From: an uncultured Clostridia bacterium
GTDB lineage: Bacteria > Bacillota > Clostridia > Christensenellales > UBA1242
Direction of reading: 5' to 3'
Assembly (NCBI GenBank): GCA_937911885.1
Contig: CALDPW010000169.1
Span: 1 to 5,322, forward strand
DNA: 5,322 nucleotides
The stretch's first letter is position 1, and each line of letters begins with the position of its first letter. The position numbers were made by a program, and so were the translations under genes. This document shows positions 1-4,924 of this stretch, one piece after another. The notes under the pieces were generated by a model, which was not told the DNA's origin, ran no database searches, and saw only the letters and a program-made list of their open reading frames with translations.

Positions 1-37
1 ATTTAACAACTAATTATTAACAAATATTACTTATAAA

Positions 38-66
38 TACAAAAAACGAGCAGTGTGTGCTCGTTT
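38..66 (-). terminator. Intrinsic terminator of the minus-strand gene
   Basis: On the minus strand a 9-bp perfect stem (AAACGAGCA at 44-52 pairing with TGCTCGTTT at 58-66, loop at 53-57) is followed by a T-rich run reading TTTTTTGTA. The stem overlaps the last two bases of the TAA stop of the minus-strand gene, so termination is very tight. The plus strand has only a short T run after the stem, so it would act mainly on leftward transcription. Confidence 0.85.
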
Positions 67-955
67 ATATTGCATCAATATTAACACTTTCGCCAGTTTG
101 AGCATTTTGATACATTACCCAGTATCCATCGGTGGTTGGTGTTTGTGGGTTAGTTGGTAGCCATTGTGTGTAATTGTTTAGCCCATTTGGTGGGTTTTCG
201 CTAAATGTTCCTGGAACGCCATAGGCTATATATTTTAGTTCAATATCTTCATAAATAAGCCCTAAAACATAATAATTACCATCATTTTCGTAATCGATTT
301 TTACCCATTTGCTATTTGGAATTAATTGTTCTAAATTTTGTTCTGCAGGGTATGAATTAAATAGATCTTCAATTTGATCAGACATGCTCTCGTAAAACGA
401 CTCTTCTCCTAAATTAAGATTTTTAAGTTCCTCATCGATTGGGTTTAAAGTGTTGTCGTTTAACACTTCAAAATTATTATTTATTTCTTCGGTTATAACA
501 TCTTCAATATTATCATCTATTTCAAACATTTGGTTTAAATCAATAGTTGGTGTTGATAATGTTTGGGTTGTATTTGGTTGAACAGTTTCTTCATGTTTCA
601 ATTTTTCAAAAGTTTGCATTATTTCGTTGTTAAAATTATTAAATGTGCTTGCCCAAACAATTGGAACAACTTCGGTTTTATTGTTATTTACAAGAACACA
701 GCTTATAGGCAAATCCAAATTTATATTGTTTAATGTAAATGAGCTATGGTTGTTAATTAGATTTATAGATTGTTTAAATATTTGTTTTTTATTTTGAGCA
801 ATACCTAAAACCAAGTTGTTATTATATTCAATATTAAACATTTTAAATGTTGCAAAAACCTGGTTTTGTTTGTTTTCAAGTGTTAACACTGCCATACCAT
901 TAAAGTTTTTAACAGTGTTGTTGTTTAAAATGATTGTTTTTTTTAAAGTGTTCAT
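65..955 (-). CDS. Two-domain protein of unknown function, divergent from spo0A
   Basis: The 296-residue protein is not one I can name. It has three parts. Residues 1 to about 103 form a beta-rich N-terminal region of alternating hydrophobic and Asn-rich segments, with VLTLEN, VFATFKMF, VLGIAQ and VVPIVWAS as strand-like stretches. Residues about 104-190 form a linker rich in Thr, Asn, Glu and Asp that is probably disordered. Residues about 191-296 form a compact, aromatic-rich C-terminal domain with WVKIDY, YYVLGLIYED, KYIAYGVPGT, QWLP and GYWVMYQ. No signal peptide or membrane helix is visible, so it is probably cytoplasmic. The C-terminal domain resembles, from memory only, conserved hypothetical proteins of anaerobic Firmicutes. 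The ATG at 955 is supported by AGGAA at 965-961, five bases upstream. It is transcribed away from spo0A, shares its 442-base control region, and ends in its own terminator. No function is inferred. Confidence 0.88.
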   Translation of the reverse strand: MNTLKKTIILNNNTVKNFNGMAVLTLENKQNQVFATFKMFNIEYNNNLVLGIAQNKKQIFKQSINLINNHSSFTLNNINLDLPISCVLVNNNKTEVVPIVWASTFNNFNNEIMQTFEKLKHEETVQPNTTQTLSTPTIDLNQMFEIDDNIEDVITEEINNNFEVLNDNTLNPIDEELKNLNLGEESFYESMSDQIEDLFNSYPAEQNLEQLIPNSKWVKIDYENDGNYYVLGLIYEDIELKYIAYGVPGTFSENPPNGLNNYTQWLPTNPQTPTTDGYWVMYQNAQTGESVNIDAI

Positions 956-1047
956 ATAATTTCCTATTTTTGTTTTTTATTTGCTTTAAGTATATATTAT
1001 TTTTTTTAAGAAAAGTTTAATTTAAAAGATATAAAAATCATATATTG

Positions 1048-1064
1048 TGTCGAACAAATGCGAA
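1048..1064 (+). promoter_or_regulatory. Spo0A box (0A box), possible tandem site
   Basis: TGTCGAA at 1048-1054 is a perfect match to the core 0A box bound by Spo0A~P. Three bases later, ATGCGAA (1058-1064) keeps the CGAA half in the 10-bp register seen when two Spo0A molecules bind side by side, as at the Bacillus subtilis abrB operator. The second half is degenerate. The site lies about 93 bases upstream of the minus-strand start and about 340 upstream of spo0A, so it could serve either gene. Confidence 0.55.
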
Positions 1065-1218
1065 ATTAATATATGTGATAAACCATTTTAATTTAATAAA
1101 TTTAATAATATAACACATAAAACAAAAACCCTTTTAAATATTGTTTTTTAATTTTTTTAAACTAAAAAATCTTTTTATTTTGGTAATTAAAAATAATTTT
1201 ATTAAAAAAACAAATATT

Positions 1219-1225
1219 TTCGACA
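1219..1225 (-). promoter_or_regulatory. Spo0A box (0A box) upstream of spo0A
   Basis: TTCGACA on the plus strand is TGTCGAA on the minus strand, a perfect 0A-box core, extended as ATTGTCGAAAA. It sits about 85 bases upstream of the proposed spo0A -10 element, a position compatible with autoregulation. No second box is visible at the 10-bp spacing. Confidence 0.55.
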
Positions 1226-1250
1226 ATTTAGTTAATATTGCATTTTTTTG

Positions 1251-1293
1251 TGCTAATTAATTCCATATTTTTACCATGCAATTAATTAGAGCA
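1251..1293. repeat. Imperfect inverted repeat upstream of spo0A promoter
   Basis: TGCTAATTAATT (1251-1262) is mirrored by AATTAATTAGAGCA (1280-1293). The arms match as TGCT plus AATTAATT, with two extra bases in the right arm. The right arm covers the position where the -35 element of the proposed spo0A promoter would lie (about 1286-1291), so it may be an operator for a dimeric regulator. It could also be a chance product of AT-rich sequence, although the TGCT/AGCA ends argue somewhat against that. Confidence 0.4.
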
Positions 1294-1314
1294 ATAATTT
1301 TGCTGTGCTATACT
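1286..1314 (+). promoter_or_regulatory. Probable spo0A promoter (extended -10)
   Basis: TGCTATACT (1306-1314) is an extended -10 element, TG-N-TATACT, with five of six matches to TATAAT. The sequence 17 bases upstream (TTAGAG at 1286-1291) is a poor -35, which is tolerated at extended -10 promoters and would suit an activator-dependent promoter. Transcription would start near 1321 and give a leader of about 77 nucleotides. Confidence 0.5.
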
Positions 1315-1323
1315 TTTATCGTC

Positions 1324-1365
1324 GCGTCACACCTGGCGCAAAATTCGCAAATATTAGTAGCGAAT
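1324..1365 (+). promoter_or_regulatory. Structured 5' leader of spo0A, two hairpins
   Basis: Directly after the proposed start site the base composition rises sharply in GC. Hairpin 1 pairs GCGTCA (1324-1329) with TGGCGC (1334-1339) around a CACC loop, six pairs including one G-U. Hairpin 2 pairs ATTCGC (1343-1348) with GCGAAT (1360-1365) around an 11-base loop. No T run follows, so it is not a terminator. The structures end about 20 bases before the Shine-Dalgarno. A role in mRNA stability or translation is inference. Confidence 0.4.
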
Positions 1366-1397
1366 AGTAAGTTAACAAAATTAAAGGAGATATTTTT

Positions 1398-2180
1398 ATG
1401 GATGCAAATGCCAATTGTAAAGTTGTGTTAATTGATAACAGTGACCAAATGCGTGAAAGTATTAAAACACAACTACAAAACACTAGCATTAATGTTGTTG
1501 CTGATTTTTCAGACGCAGTTAGTGCTTTAACTTACTTAAAGAATAACGAAGTTGATGTGGTGGTAACCGATATTGTGTTGCCAAATATTGATGGGTATGA
1601 GTTTTTAGACAGCTTAAATAAAGCAAATTTACAAAACAAACCAAAAGTGTTAGTTTTATCGGCTCTTAGTTCGGATAATTTTATTAACAAAGCTTTAATG
1701 CTTGGTGCTAATTATTATATGGTAAAACCTTGTGATGTTTCGGTGTTAAAAACACGAATTATTGATTTGGTTAATGCTGAGGATAGTGTTGAACAAGTAA
1801 TTAACACTATTTCAAAAATAAGACCACGTAATAAACAATTAGAAGAAAAAATTACAAACATATTTATTACTGTGGGTATTCCGGCACATATTAAAGGATA
1901 TCAATTTTTGCGTGAGGCAATAAAAATGGCTATTGATAATCCTGAAATAATTAATAGTATTACTAAAAAATTGTATCCTAGTATTGCTGAAATTTATGAA
2001 ACAACTGCTAGCAAGGTTGAAAGAGCAATAAGACATGCTATTGAGGTTGCATGGAACAGAGGAAAAATTGAAAATATTAATGCGTTGTTTGGTATTAGAG
2101 TGTATTCAAATAACGAAAAACCAACCAATGGTGAGTTTATTGCATTAGTAGCAGATAAGATGTTAATTGAAGGTGCGTAA
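1398..2180 (+). CDS. spo0A: Spo0A, master response regulator of sporulation
   Basis: This is the phosphorylation-activated DNA-binding protein that commits cells to sporulation. It acts in the cytoplasm as the end point of a kinase or phosphorelay pathway. At 260 residues it is close to the usual length (267 in Bacillus subtilis). Residues 7 to about 125 are a receiver domain with phospho-acceptor Asp58 in VVTDIVLPNIDG, Ser88 as the switch residue and Lys110 in KP. Residues about 148-260 are the Spo0A effector domain, with the hallmark GIPAHIKGYQFLREAI (160-175) and the recognition-helix region TASKVERAIRHAIEVAWNRG (203-222). The acidic pair reads D13-N14, where other Spo0A proteins have Asp-Asp. 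The ATG is preceded by AAAGGAGA eight bases upstream. The gene is not next to spoIVB as is usual, and no clear terminator follows. Two perfect 0A boxes upstream suggest autoregulation. Identity is certain. Confidence 0.98.
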   Translation: MDANANCKVVLIDNSDQMRESIKTQLQNTSINVVADFSDAVSALTYLKNNEVDVVVTDIVLPNIDGYEFLDSLNKANLQNKPKVLVLSALSSDNFINKALMLGANYYMVKPCDVSVLKTRIIDLVNAEDSVEQVINTISKIRPRNKQLEEKITNIFITVGIPAHIKGYQFLREAIKMAIDNPEIINSITKKLYPSIAEIYETTASKVERAIRHAIEVAWNRGKIENINALFGIRVYSNNEKPTNGEFIALVADKMLIEGA

Positions 2181-2206
2181 ATACTATAAAAAGTTTGTTA
2201 AAATAG

Positions 2207-2235
2207 TTTACATTAATTGTTATTATAACTATAAT
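2207..2235 (+). promoter_or_regulatory. Sigma-A promoter for the zinc-ribbon gene
   Basis: TTTACA (2207-2212, five of six to TTGACA) and TATAAT (2230-2235, perfect) are separated by exactly 17 bases. A start near 2242 would leave a leader of about 130 nucleotides. Weak hairpins at 2287-2302 (GCAAT/ATTGC) and 2323-2339 (TCCAT/ATGGA) fall in that leader, but neither is convincing as a regulator. Confidence 0.65.
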
Positions 2236-2373
2236 CGTATGTAGTCAAATCTAGTAATATTTTTGATGTATAATAATAAAATGTTAGCAATAAAATAATT
2301 GCAAACATAATATTATTTAAAATCCATGTTAATAATGGAAACATTTAGTTTATGGTAGGAGAAAATTTTTACA

Positions 2374-2913
2374 ATGAACAATAAAAAACAAACTTATATA
2401 AAATGCCCAAGATGTGAATTAAATTATATTTTAAAAAAGGATAAGGTTTGCGAAGTGTGCAAAGCTGATATGAAAGCTGGTGCACTAGATGATGACGAAA
2501 TGGAAGTTTTTGATGAATTAGAACTTTGTCCAGTTTGCCATGTTAATTATATTAATGATGGTGAAACAATGTGTTCTTCTTGCTTGGAAGAAAGTTTAGC
2601 AATTAATAAAGACGTTGATGAAGATGAAGATTGGCGTAATTACGTTGATAAAGAAGAGGAAGAAGAGGATGATTTAGATCTACTTCCAATTGGCGATAGC
2701 GATGATGAAATCGACGAAGAGTTAGATAGCACATTTGCTAAAGATTTAGATGCCGACTTTAAAGACGATTTTGATGAAATGGATGATCTTGAAAGTGACG
2801 AAATTGACGATTTTGATGATGATCTTGACATTGGCGATATAGATGATGACGAAGACGACGAAGATGAAGATGATCAAGATGATGAAGACGATGATGAGGA
2901 TGATGAAGATTAA
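2374..2913 (+). CDS. Zinc-ribbon protein with highly acidic C-terminal tail
   Basis: The 179-residue protein has two parts. The N-terminal 75 residues carry four CxxC knuckles: CPRC (11-14), CEVC (26-29), CPVC (52-55) and CSSC (67-70). They pair into two probable treble-clef or zinc-ribbon units, each of the form CPxC-x(11)-CxxC with a shared NYI segment after the first knuckle, which suggests an internal duplication. From residue 80 to the end, about 64 of 100 residues are Asp or Glu, including a terminal run of almost pure Asp and Glu. The tail must be disordered and strongly negative, in character like the tail of the RNA polymerase delta subunit, but there is no sequence evidence that it is delta. 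No signal peptide is present, so it is probably cytoplasmic. A role in nucleic-acid or protein binding is inference. AGGAG lies 12 bases before the ATG, slightly far. It has its own sigma-A promoter and terminator. Confidence 0.9.
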   Translation: MNNKKQTYIKCPRCELNYILKKDKVCEVCKADMKAGALDDDEMEVFDELELCPVCHVNYINDGETMCSSCLEESLAINKDVDEDEDWRNYVDKEEEEEDDLDLLPIGDSDDEIDEELDSTFAKDLDADFKDDFDEMDDLESDEIDDFDDDLDIGDIDDDEDDEDEDDQDDEDDDEDDED

Positions 2914-2918
2914 AAAAT

Positions 2919-2945
2919 AAAGTGCATTAAACATGCACTTTTTTT
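2919..2945 (+). terminator. Intrinsic terminator after the zinc-ribbon gene
   Basis: A 9-bp perfect stem, AAAGTGCAT (2919-2927) with ATGCACTTT (2933-2941), encloses a five-base loop and runs into seven consecutive T residues (2939-2945). It begins five bases after the stop codon. Confidence 0.92.
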
Positions 2946-2950
2946 ATTTA

Positions 2951-2980
2951 GAATAATTTAAAAGCAATTTGACAATAATA
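2951..2980 (+). promoter_or_regulatory. Weak forespore-type (sigma-G-like) promoter candidate for veg
   Basis: GAATA (2951-2955) fits the GHATR -35 of sigma-G. After 18 bases, AATAATA (2974-2980) matches six of seven positions of CATWHTA, but the informative C is missing. Such matches are easy to find in AT-rich DNA. A perfect TTGACA at 2969-2974 overlaps but has no -10 at 16-18 bases. The veg promoter therefore remains uncertain. Confidence 0.2.
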
Positions 2981-3014
2981 GTTTTATAAAACGTTTTGCA
3001 TAAAGGTGGGTTGG

Positions 3015-3245
3015 ATGAAAAGAAATATTGTTGAAGTTAAAGCATTGTTGGAAGATTTGGTTGGTAAAAATGTGGACTTAGTTGTTAACAAAGGTCGAAA
3101 AAAACTTATAAAGTTTAATGCTAAAATTGAAAATGTTTATCCTAGCATGTTTGTTATTTCTCCAAACGAGAATGTTGATTTGGATAGATTTAGTTATTCG
3201 TTTAATGATGTGATGTGTGGAGATATTAAAATTATGGTTAATTAA
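3015..3245 (+). CDS. veg: Veg family protein
   Basis: This is a 76-residue protein of the small Veg family (86 residues in Bacillus subtilis), which is conserved in Firmicutes. In B. subtilis Veg is abundant in growing cells and has been linked to biofilm matrix expression and spore germination or outgrowth. Its biochemical action is not settled. Family features are visible: the N-terminal helix with IVEVKALLEDLVGK, the basic GRKKLIKF segment (about 30-37), then YPSMFVI (about 45-51) and RFSYSFNDV (about 59-67), which line up with GRRKTIE, YPSVFVI and RVSYSYADI of B. subtilis Veg. A GTG at 3006 could extend the frame by three codons, but it falls inside the Shine-Dalgarno AAAGGTGG (3002-3009). 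The ATG at 3015, five bases downstream of that site, is therefore chosen. The gene is monocistronic, bounded by terminators on both sides, and precedes a spore-envelope-type gene. Confidence 0.93.
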   Translation: MKRNIVEVKALLEDLVGKNVDLVVNKGRKKLIKFNAKIENVYPSMFVISPNENVDLDRFSYSFNDVMCGDIKIMVN

Positions 3246-3278
3246 TGACAGCTAAACAATAGTTGTCATATTTTTTTT
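3245..3278 (+). terminator. Intrinsic terminator after veg
   Basis: ATGACAGCT (3245-3253) pairs with AGTTGTCAT (3261-3269), nine pairs with one G-U, around a seven-base loop. A run of eight T residues follows (3271-3278). The stem starts at the last base of the veg stop codon. Its descending arm and T run overlap the sigma-E -35 element of the next gene. Confidence 0.88.
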
Positions 3279-3294
3279 ACTTGCAAAATACAAT
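3266..3294 (+). promoter_or_regulatory. Sigma-E (mother-cell) promoter of the SPOCS-LysM gene
   Basis: TCATATT (3266-3272) matches the KMATATT -35 consensus of sigma-E at all seven positions. AATACAAT (3287-3294) matches CATACAHT at seven of eight. The spacer is 14 bases, within the known 14-15 range. Transcription would start near 3301 and leave a short leader of about 26 nucleotides containing the ribosome binding site. The product is a SPOCS-LysM protein of the kind made by the mother cell, so sequence and biology agree. Confidence 0.65.
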
Positions 3295-3326
3295 AATTGT
3301 GTAAACATTATTTTGGGGGTAAAAAA

Positions 3327-4862
3327 ATGGAAGTTATGCCAAAGTATGAATCAGTGGCTAATTCAGAACGTGTTAGGTTGGGTAGTAGTCAGGCTATAAT
3401 TGAATGCAAGTTGCCTGTAACCGATAATGGTGCTGTTTCAAAAATTTTGTGTGCTAGTGCTAAAAGTTATATTATAAATTCGGCACCAAATTTAAATGAA
3501 GTTGAATTTAATGGAAATGTTAATTTTCAGGTGATTTATGAAGGTGATGACAAAGTAGCATCTTCGCTTGATTATACTGCTGAATTTAAAGATAAGTTTG
3601 TATCGGATAAAATCACACCAACAACAACTATTATTGTTAACTCTAATGTTGTGGACGTTAACACTTCAACAATTGGAAACGATGTTAAAGTGGTTGCTAT
3701 TGTTGAAATTTGTGTTGATGCAATTGAGTTAAATGAGATAAATGCTCTGGTTGGAGTAGATGGCGATAATGTTTTTACAAAAACCGAGGAGTTAACATAT
3801 TCAACATTTTTAGGAATTTTATCGAATAAGTTTGATTTGTCGTTTGATATTGAGGTTAAGGATAATATTTATAAAGTGTTGGAAGTTAGCCTTTCTCCAT
3901 TTATTAAAAAAGTGGATAATGGAAATAAAATTGCAACAATTGTTGGTGGCGCAAATGTTGATATTTGCTACTTAATCAACGGTGAAGCTCCGCTTTTAAA
4001 AACATATCAAACAACAATTGATTTTTCACAAGAGGTTGAATTAGATGGTTTAACAGAACAATCTTGTATTCAAAGCAATTTAAATATTAATTATTCTAGT
4101 GTTAAAGTTACAACCAATATTGATGCCGATAATGCAATAGTTAACTTAAACATTCCATTTGATTATTTGGGATATGCTTTTGAATTTAACACAAAGGATG
4201 TTATTACAGATGTGTTTTCGTTAAACAACCATATTAATGTTGCAACATCAAGTATTGCAAATTTGCAGTGTGGTGGCAGATTTAATGAAACAAACAAGGT
4301 GAGTGGATTTGTTAATATTGATGATGTGTTTATTGATGAAGTTTTAGGCACATGTTGCAACACTGTTACTTTGGCTACAAGCATTATTAAAGATAACACT
4401 CTTATTTTGGAAGGAGTGGCAAGCACAACAGTAATTTATTTAAACAAAGAAACCCAGTCTATGTATTCGGCACTTGTTGAAATGCCATTTAGTATTTCGG
4501 ATAATGTTAATAATGTTGGCGATGATTTTTTGTCTAACATAACATTATCGTTAGGAGAGGTTAGTTGCCGATTAAAACGAGGTAGTGAGTTAGAGGTTAA
4601 TGCAACATTATTTGTTTATGCTGATTTTTTTGGAAAAAAAGTTGATGCTGTAATTACTTCGGTGGAAGTTGAAGAGGAAAAAACAGATAATTTGAGTGTT
4701 TTAACAATTTATGTTGTAAAACCAAATGAAACTATTTGGGATATTGCTAAGCAGTTAAATGTTAGCCCAGATGATTTATTAAATCAAAACCCCGAAGTTT
4801 TGTTGCCTCTTACTGGTGGCGAAAAACTTATTGTTTATAGACAAAAAGAAGTTTTATTTTAA
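3327..4862 (+). CDS. SPOCS (DUF3794) and LysM domain protein, probable spore-envelope protein
   Basis: The 511-residue protein belongs to the clostridial family that combines SPOCS/DUF3794 domains with a C-terminal LysM. Three SPOCS-like repeats can be followed by a recurring beta-strand pattern: about 36-95 (VEFNGNVNFQVIYEGDD), about 182-245 (IATIVGGANVDICYLINGE) and about 345-395 (LILEGVASTTVIYLNKE). The second includes the typical lead-in VLEVSLSPFIKKV. The LysM is at about 460-505 (IYVVKPNETIWDIAKQLNVS, then LLNQNP and GGEKLIVY), a peptidoglycan-binding motif that would anchor it at the spore cortex or coat. There is no signal peptide, consistent with assembly from the mother-cell cytoplasm. 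A TTG at 3297 would extend the frame by ten codons. However, it lies upstream of the Shine-Dalgarno GGGGGT (3315-3320) and at the edge of the sigma-E promoter, so ATG 3327 is preferred. Veg next to a SPOCS-LysM gene is, from memory, a recurring clostridial arrangement. Role in envelope assembly is inferred from family and promoter. Confidence 0.93.
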   Translation: MEVMPKYESVANSERVRLGSSQAIIECKLPVTDNGAVSKILCASAKSYIINSAPNLNEVEFNGNVNFQVIYEGDDKVASSLDYTAEFKDKFVSDKITPTTTIIVNSNVVDVNTSTIGNDVKVVAIVEICVDAIELNEINALVGVDGDNVFTKTEELTYSTFLGILSNKFDLSFDIEVKDNIYKVLEVSLSPFIKKVDNGNKIATIVGGANVDICYLINGEAPLLKTYQTTIDFSQEVELDGLTEQSCIQSNLNINYSSVKVTTNIDADNAIVNLNIPFDYLGYAFEFNTKDVITDVFSLNNHINVATSSIANLQCGGRFNETNKVSGFVNIDDVFIDEVLGTCCNTVTLATSIIKDNTLILEGVASTTVIYLNKETQSMYSALVEMPFSISDNVNNVGDDFLSNITLSLGEVSCRLKRGSELEVNATLFVYADFFGKKVDAVITSVEVEEEKTDNLSVLTIYVVKPNETIWDIAKQLNVSPDDLLNQNPEVLLPLTGGEKLIVYRQKEVLF

Positions 4863-4883
4863 TTATATAAATCCCCAAAAAAT

Positions 4884-4915
4884 AAAAGTCGAATAGTTTA
4901 TTTCGACTTTTTTTT
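4884..4915 (+). terminator. Intrinsic terminator after the SPOCS-LysM gene
   Basis: A 10-bp perfect stem, AAAAGTCGAA (4884-4893) with TTCGACTTTT (4902-4911), encloses an eight-base loop. Eight consecutive T residues (4908-4915) and further T-rich sequence follow. It is a strong terminator 21 bases past the stop. Confidence 0.93.
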
Positions 4916-4924
4916 GTTTTTCAC

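Larger units (their letters stand above)
956..1397. other. Divergent intergenic control region, spo0A side and unknown-gene side
   Basis: No gene is visible in these 442 bases. The left two thirds (956-1260) is extremely AT-rich with long A and T runs. It contains two perfect Spo0A-box cores. Further right lie an inverted repeat, a probable promoter and a GC-richer leader for spo0A, each listed separately. For the minus-strand gene, a TATACT at 994-989 could be a -10 element, but no convincing -35 lies at the proper distance, so its promoter is unresolved. I searched for a sigma-H promoter (AGGA type -35 with GAAT type -10), expected at many spo0A genes, and found none. Confidence 0.7.

Noticed and set aside
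1839..2036. Minus-strand open frame of 65 codons inside spo0A
   Set aside because: It lies wholly within the conserved effector-domain coding sequence of spo0A and resembles no family.
2269..2274. Second TATAAT upstream of the zinc-ribbon gene
   Set aside because: No -35-like element lies 16-18 bases upstream. The TTTACA/TATAAT pair at 2207-2235 is much better.
2287..2339. Small hairpins before the zinc-ribbon gene as a riboswitch or spo0A terminator
   Set aside because: Both stems are only five pairs, AT-rich, without a T run or recognisable aptamer.
2800..2910. GATGA/GACGA repeats as a CRISPR or tandem-repeat array
   Set aside because: The repetition is short, irregular and in frame, and simply encodes the poly-acidic tail.
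2640..2934. Minus-strand open frames (Ser-rich and Ile/Val-rich) opposite the acidic tail
   Set aside because: They are the antisense reading of GAT/GAC/GAA repeats that encode Asp and Glu. They have no ribosome binding site and their composition is fully explained by the plus-strand gene.
2969..2974. Perfect TTGACA upstream of veg as a sigma-A -35
   Set aside because: The sequence 16-19 bases downstream (around CGTTTTG) is not a -10, and the nearest TATAAA (2985-2990) is only 10 bases away.
3006..3014. GTG start extending Veg by three codons
   Set aside because: The GTG is part of the Shine-Dalgarno AAAGGTGG used by the ATG at 3015.
3297..3326. TTG start extending the SPOCS-LysM protein by ten codons
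   Set aside because: No ribosome binding site precedes it, it lies at the edge of the sigma-E promoter, and a good GGGGGT site serves the ATG at 3327.
4163..4426. Minus-strand open frame of 87 codons inside the SPOCS-LysM gene
   Set aside because: It is a shadow of the plus-strand gene, with no upstream Shine-Dalgarno and no recognisable domain.
4887..4908. AGTCGAA and TTCGACT as Spo0A boxes
   Set aside because: Each is one base off the core, and both are the two arms of the terminator after the SPOCS-LysM gene.
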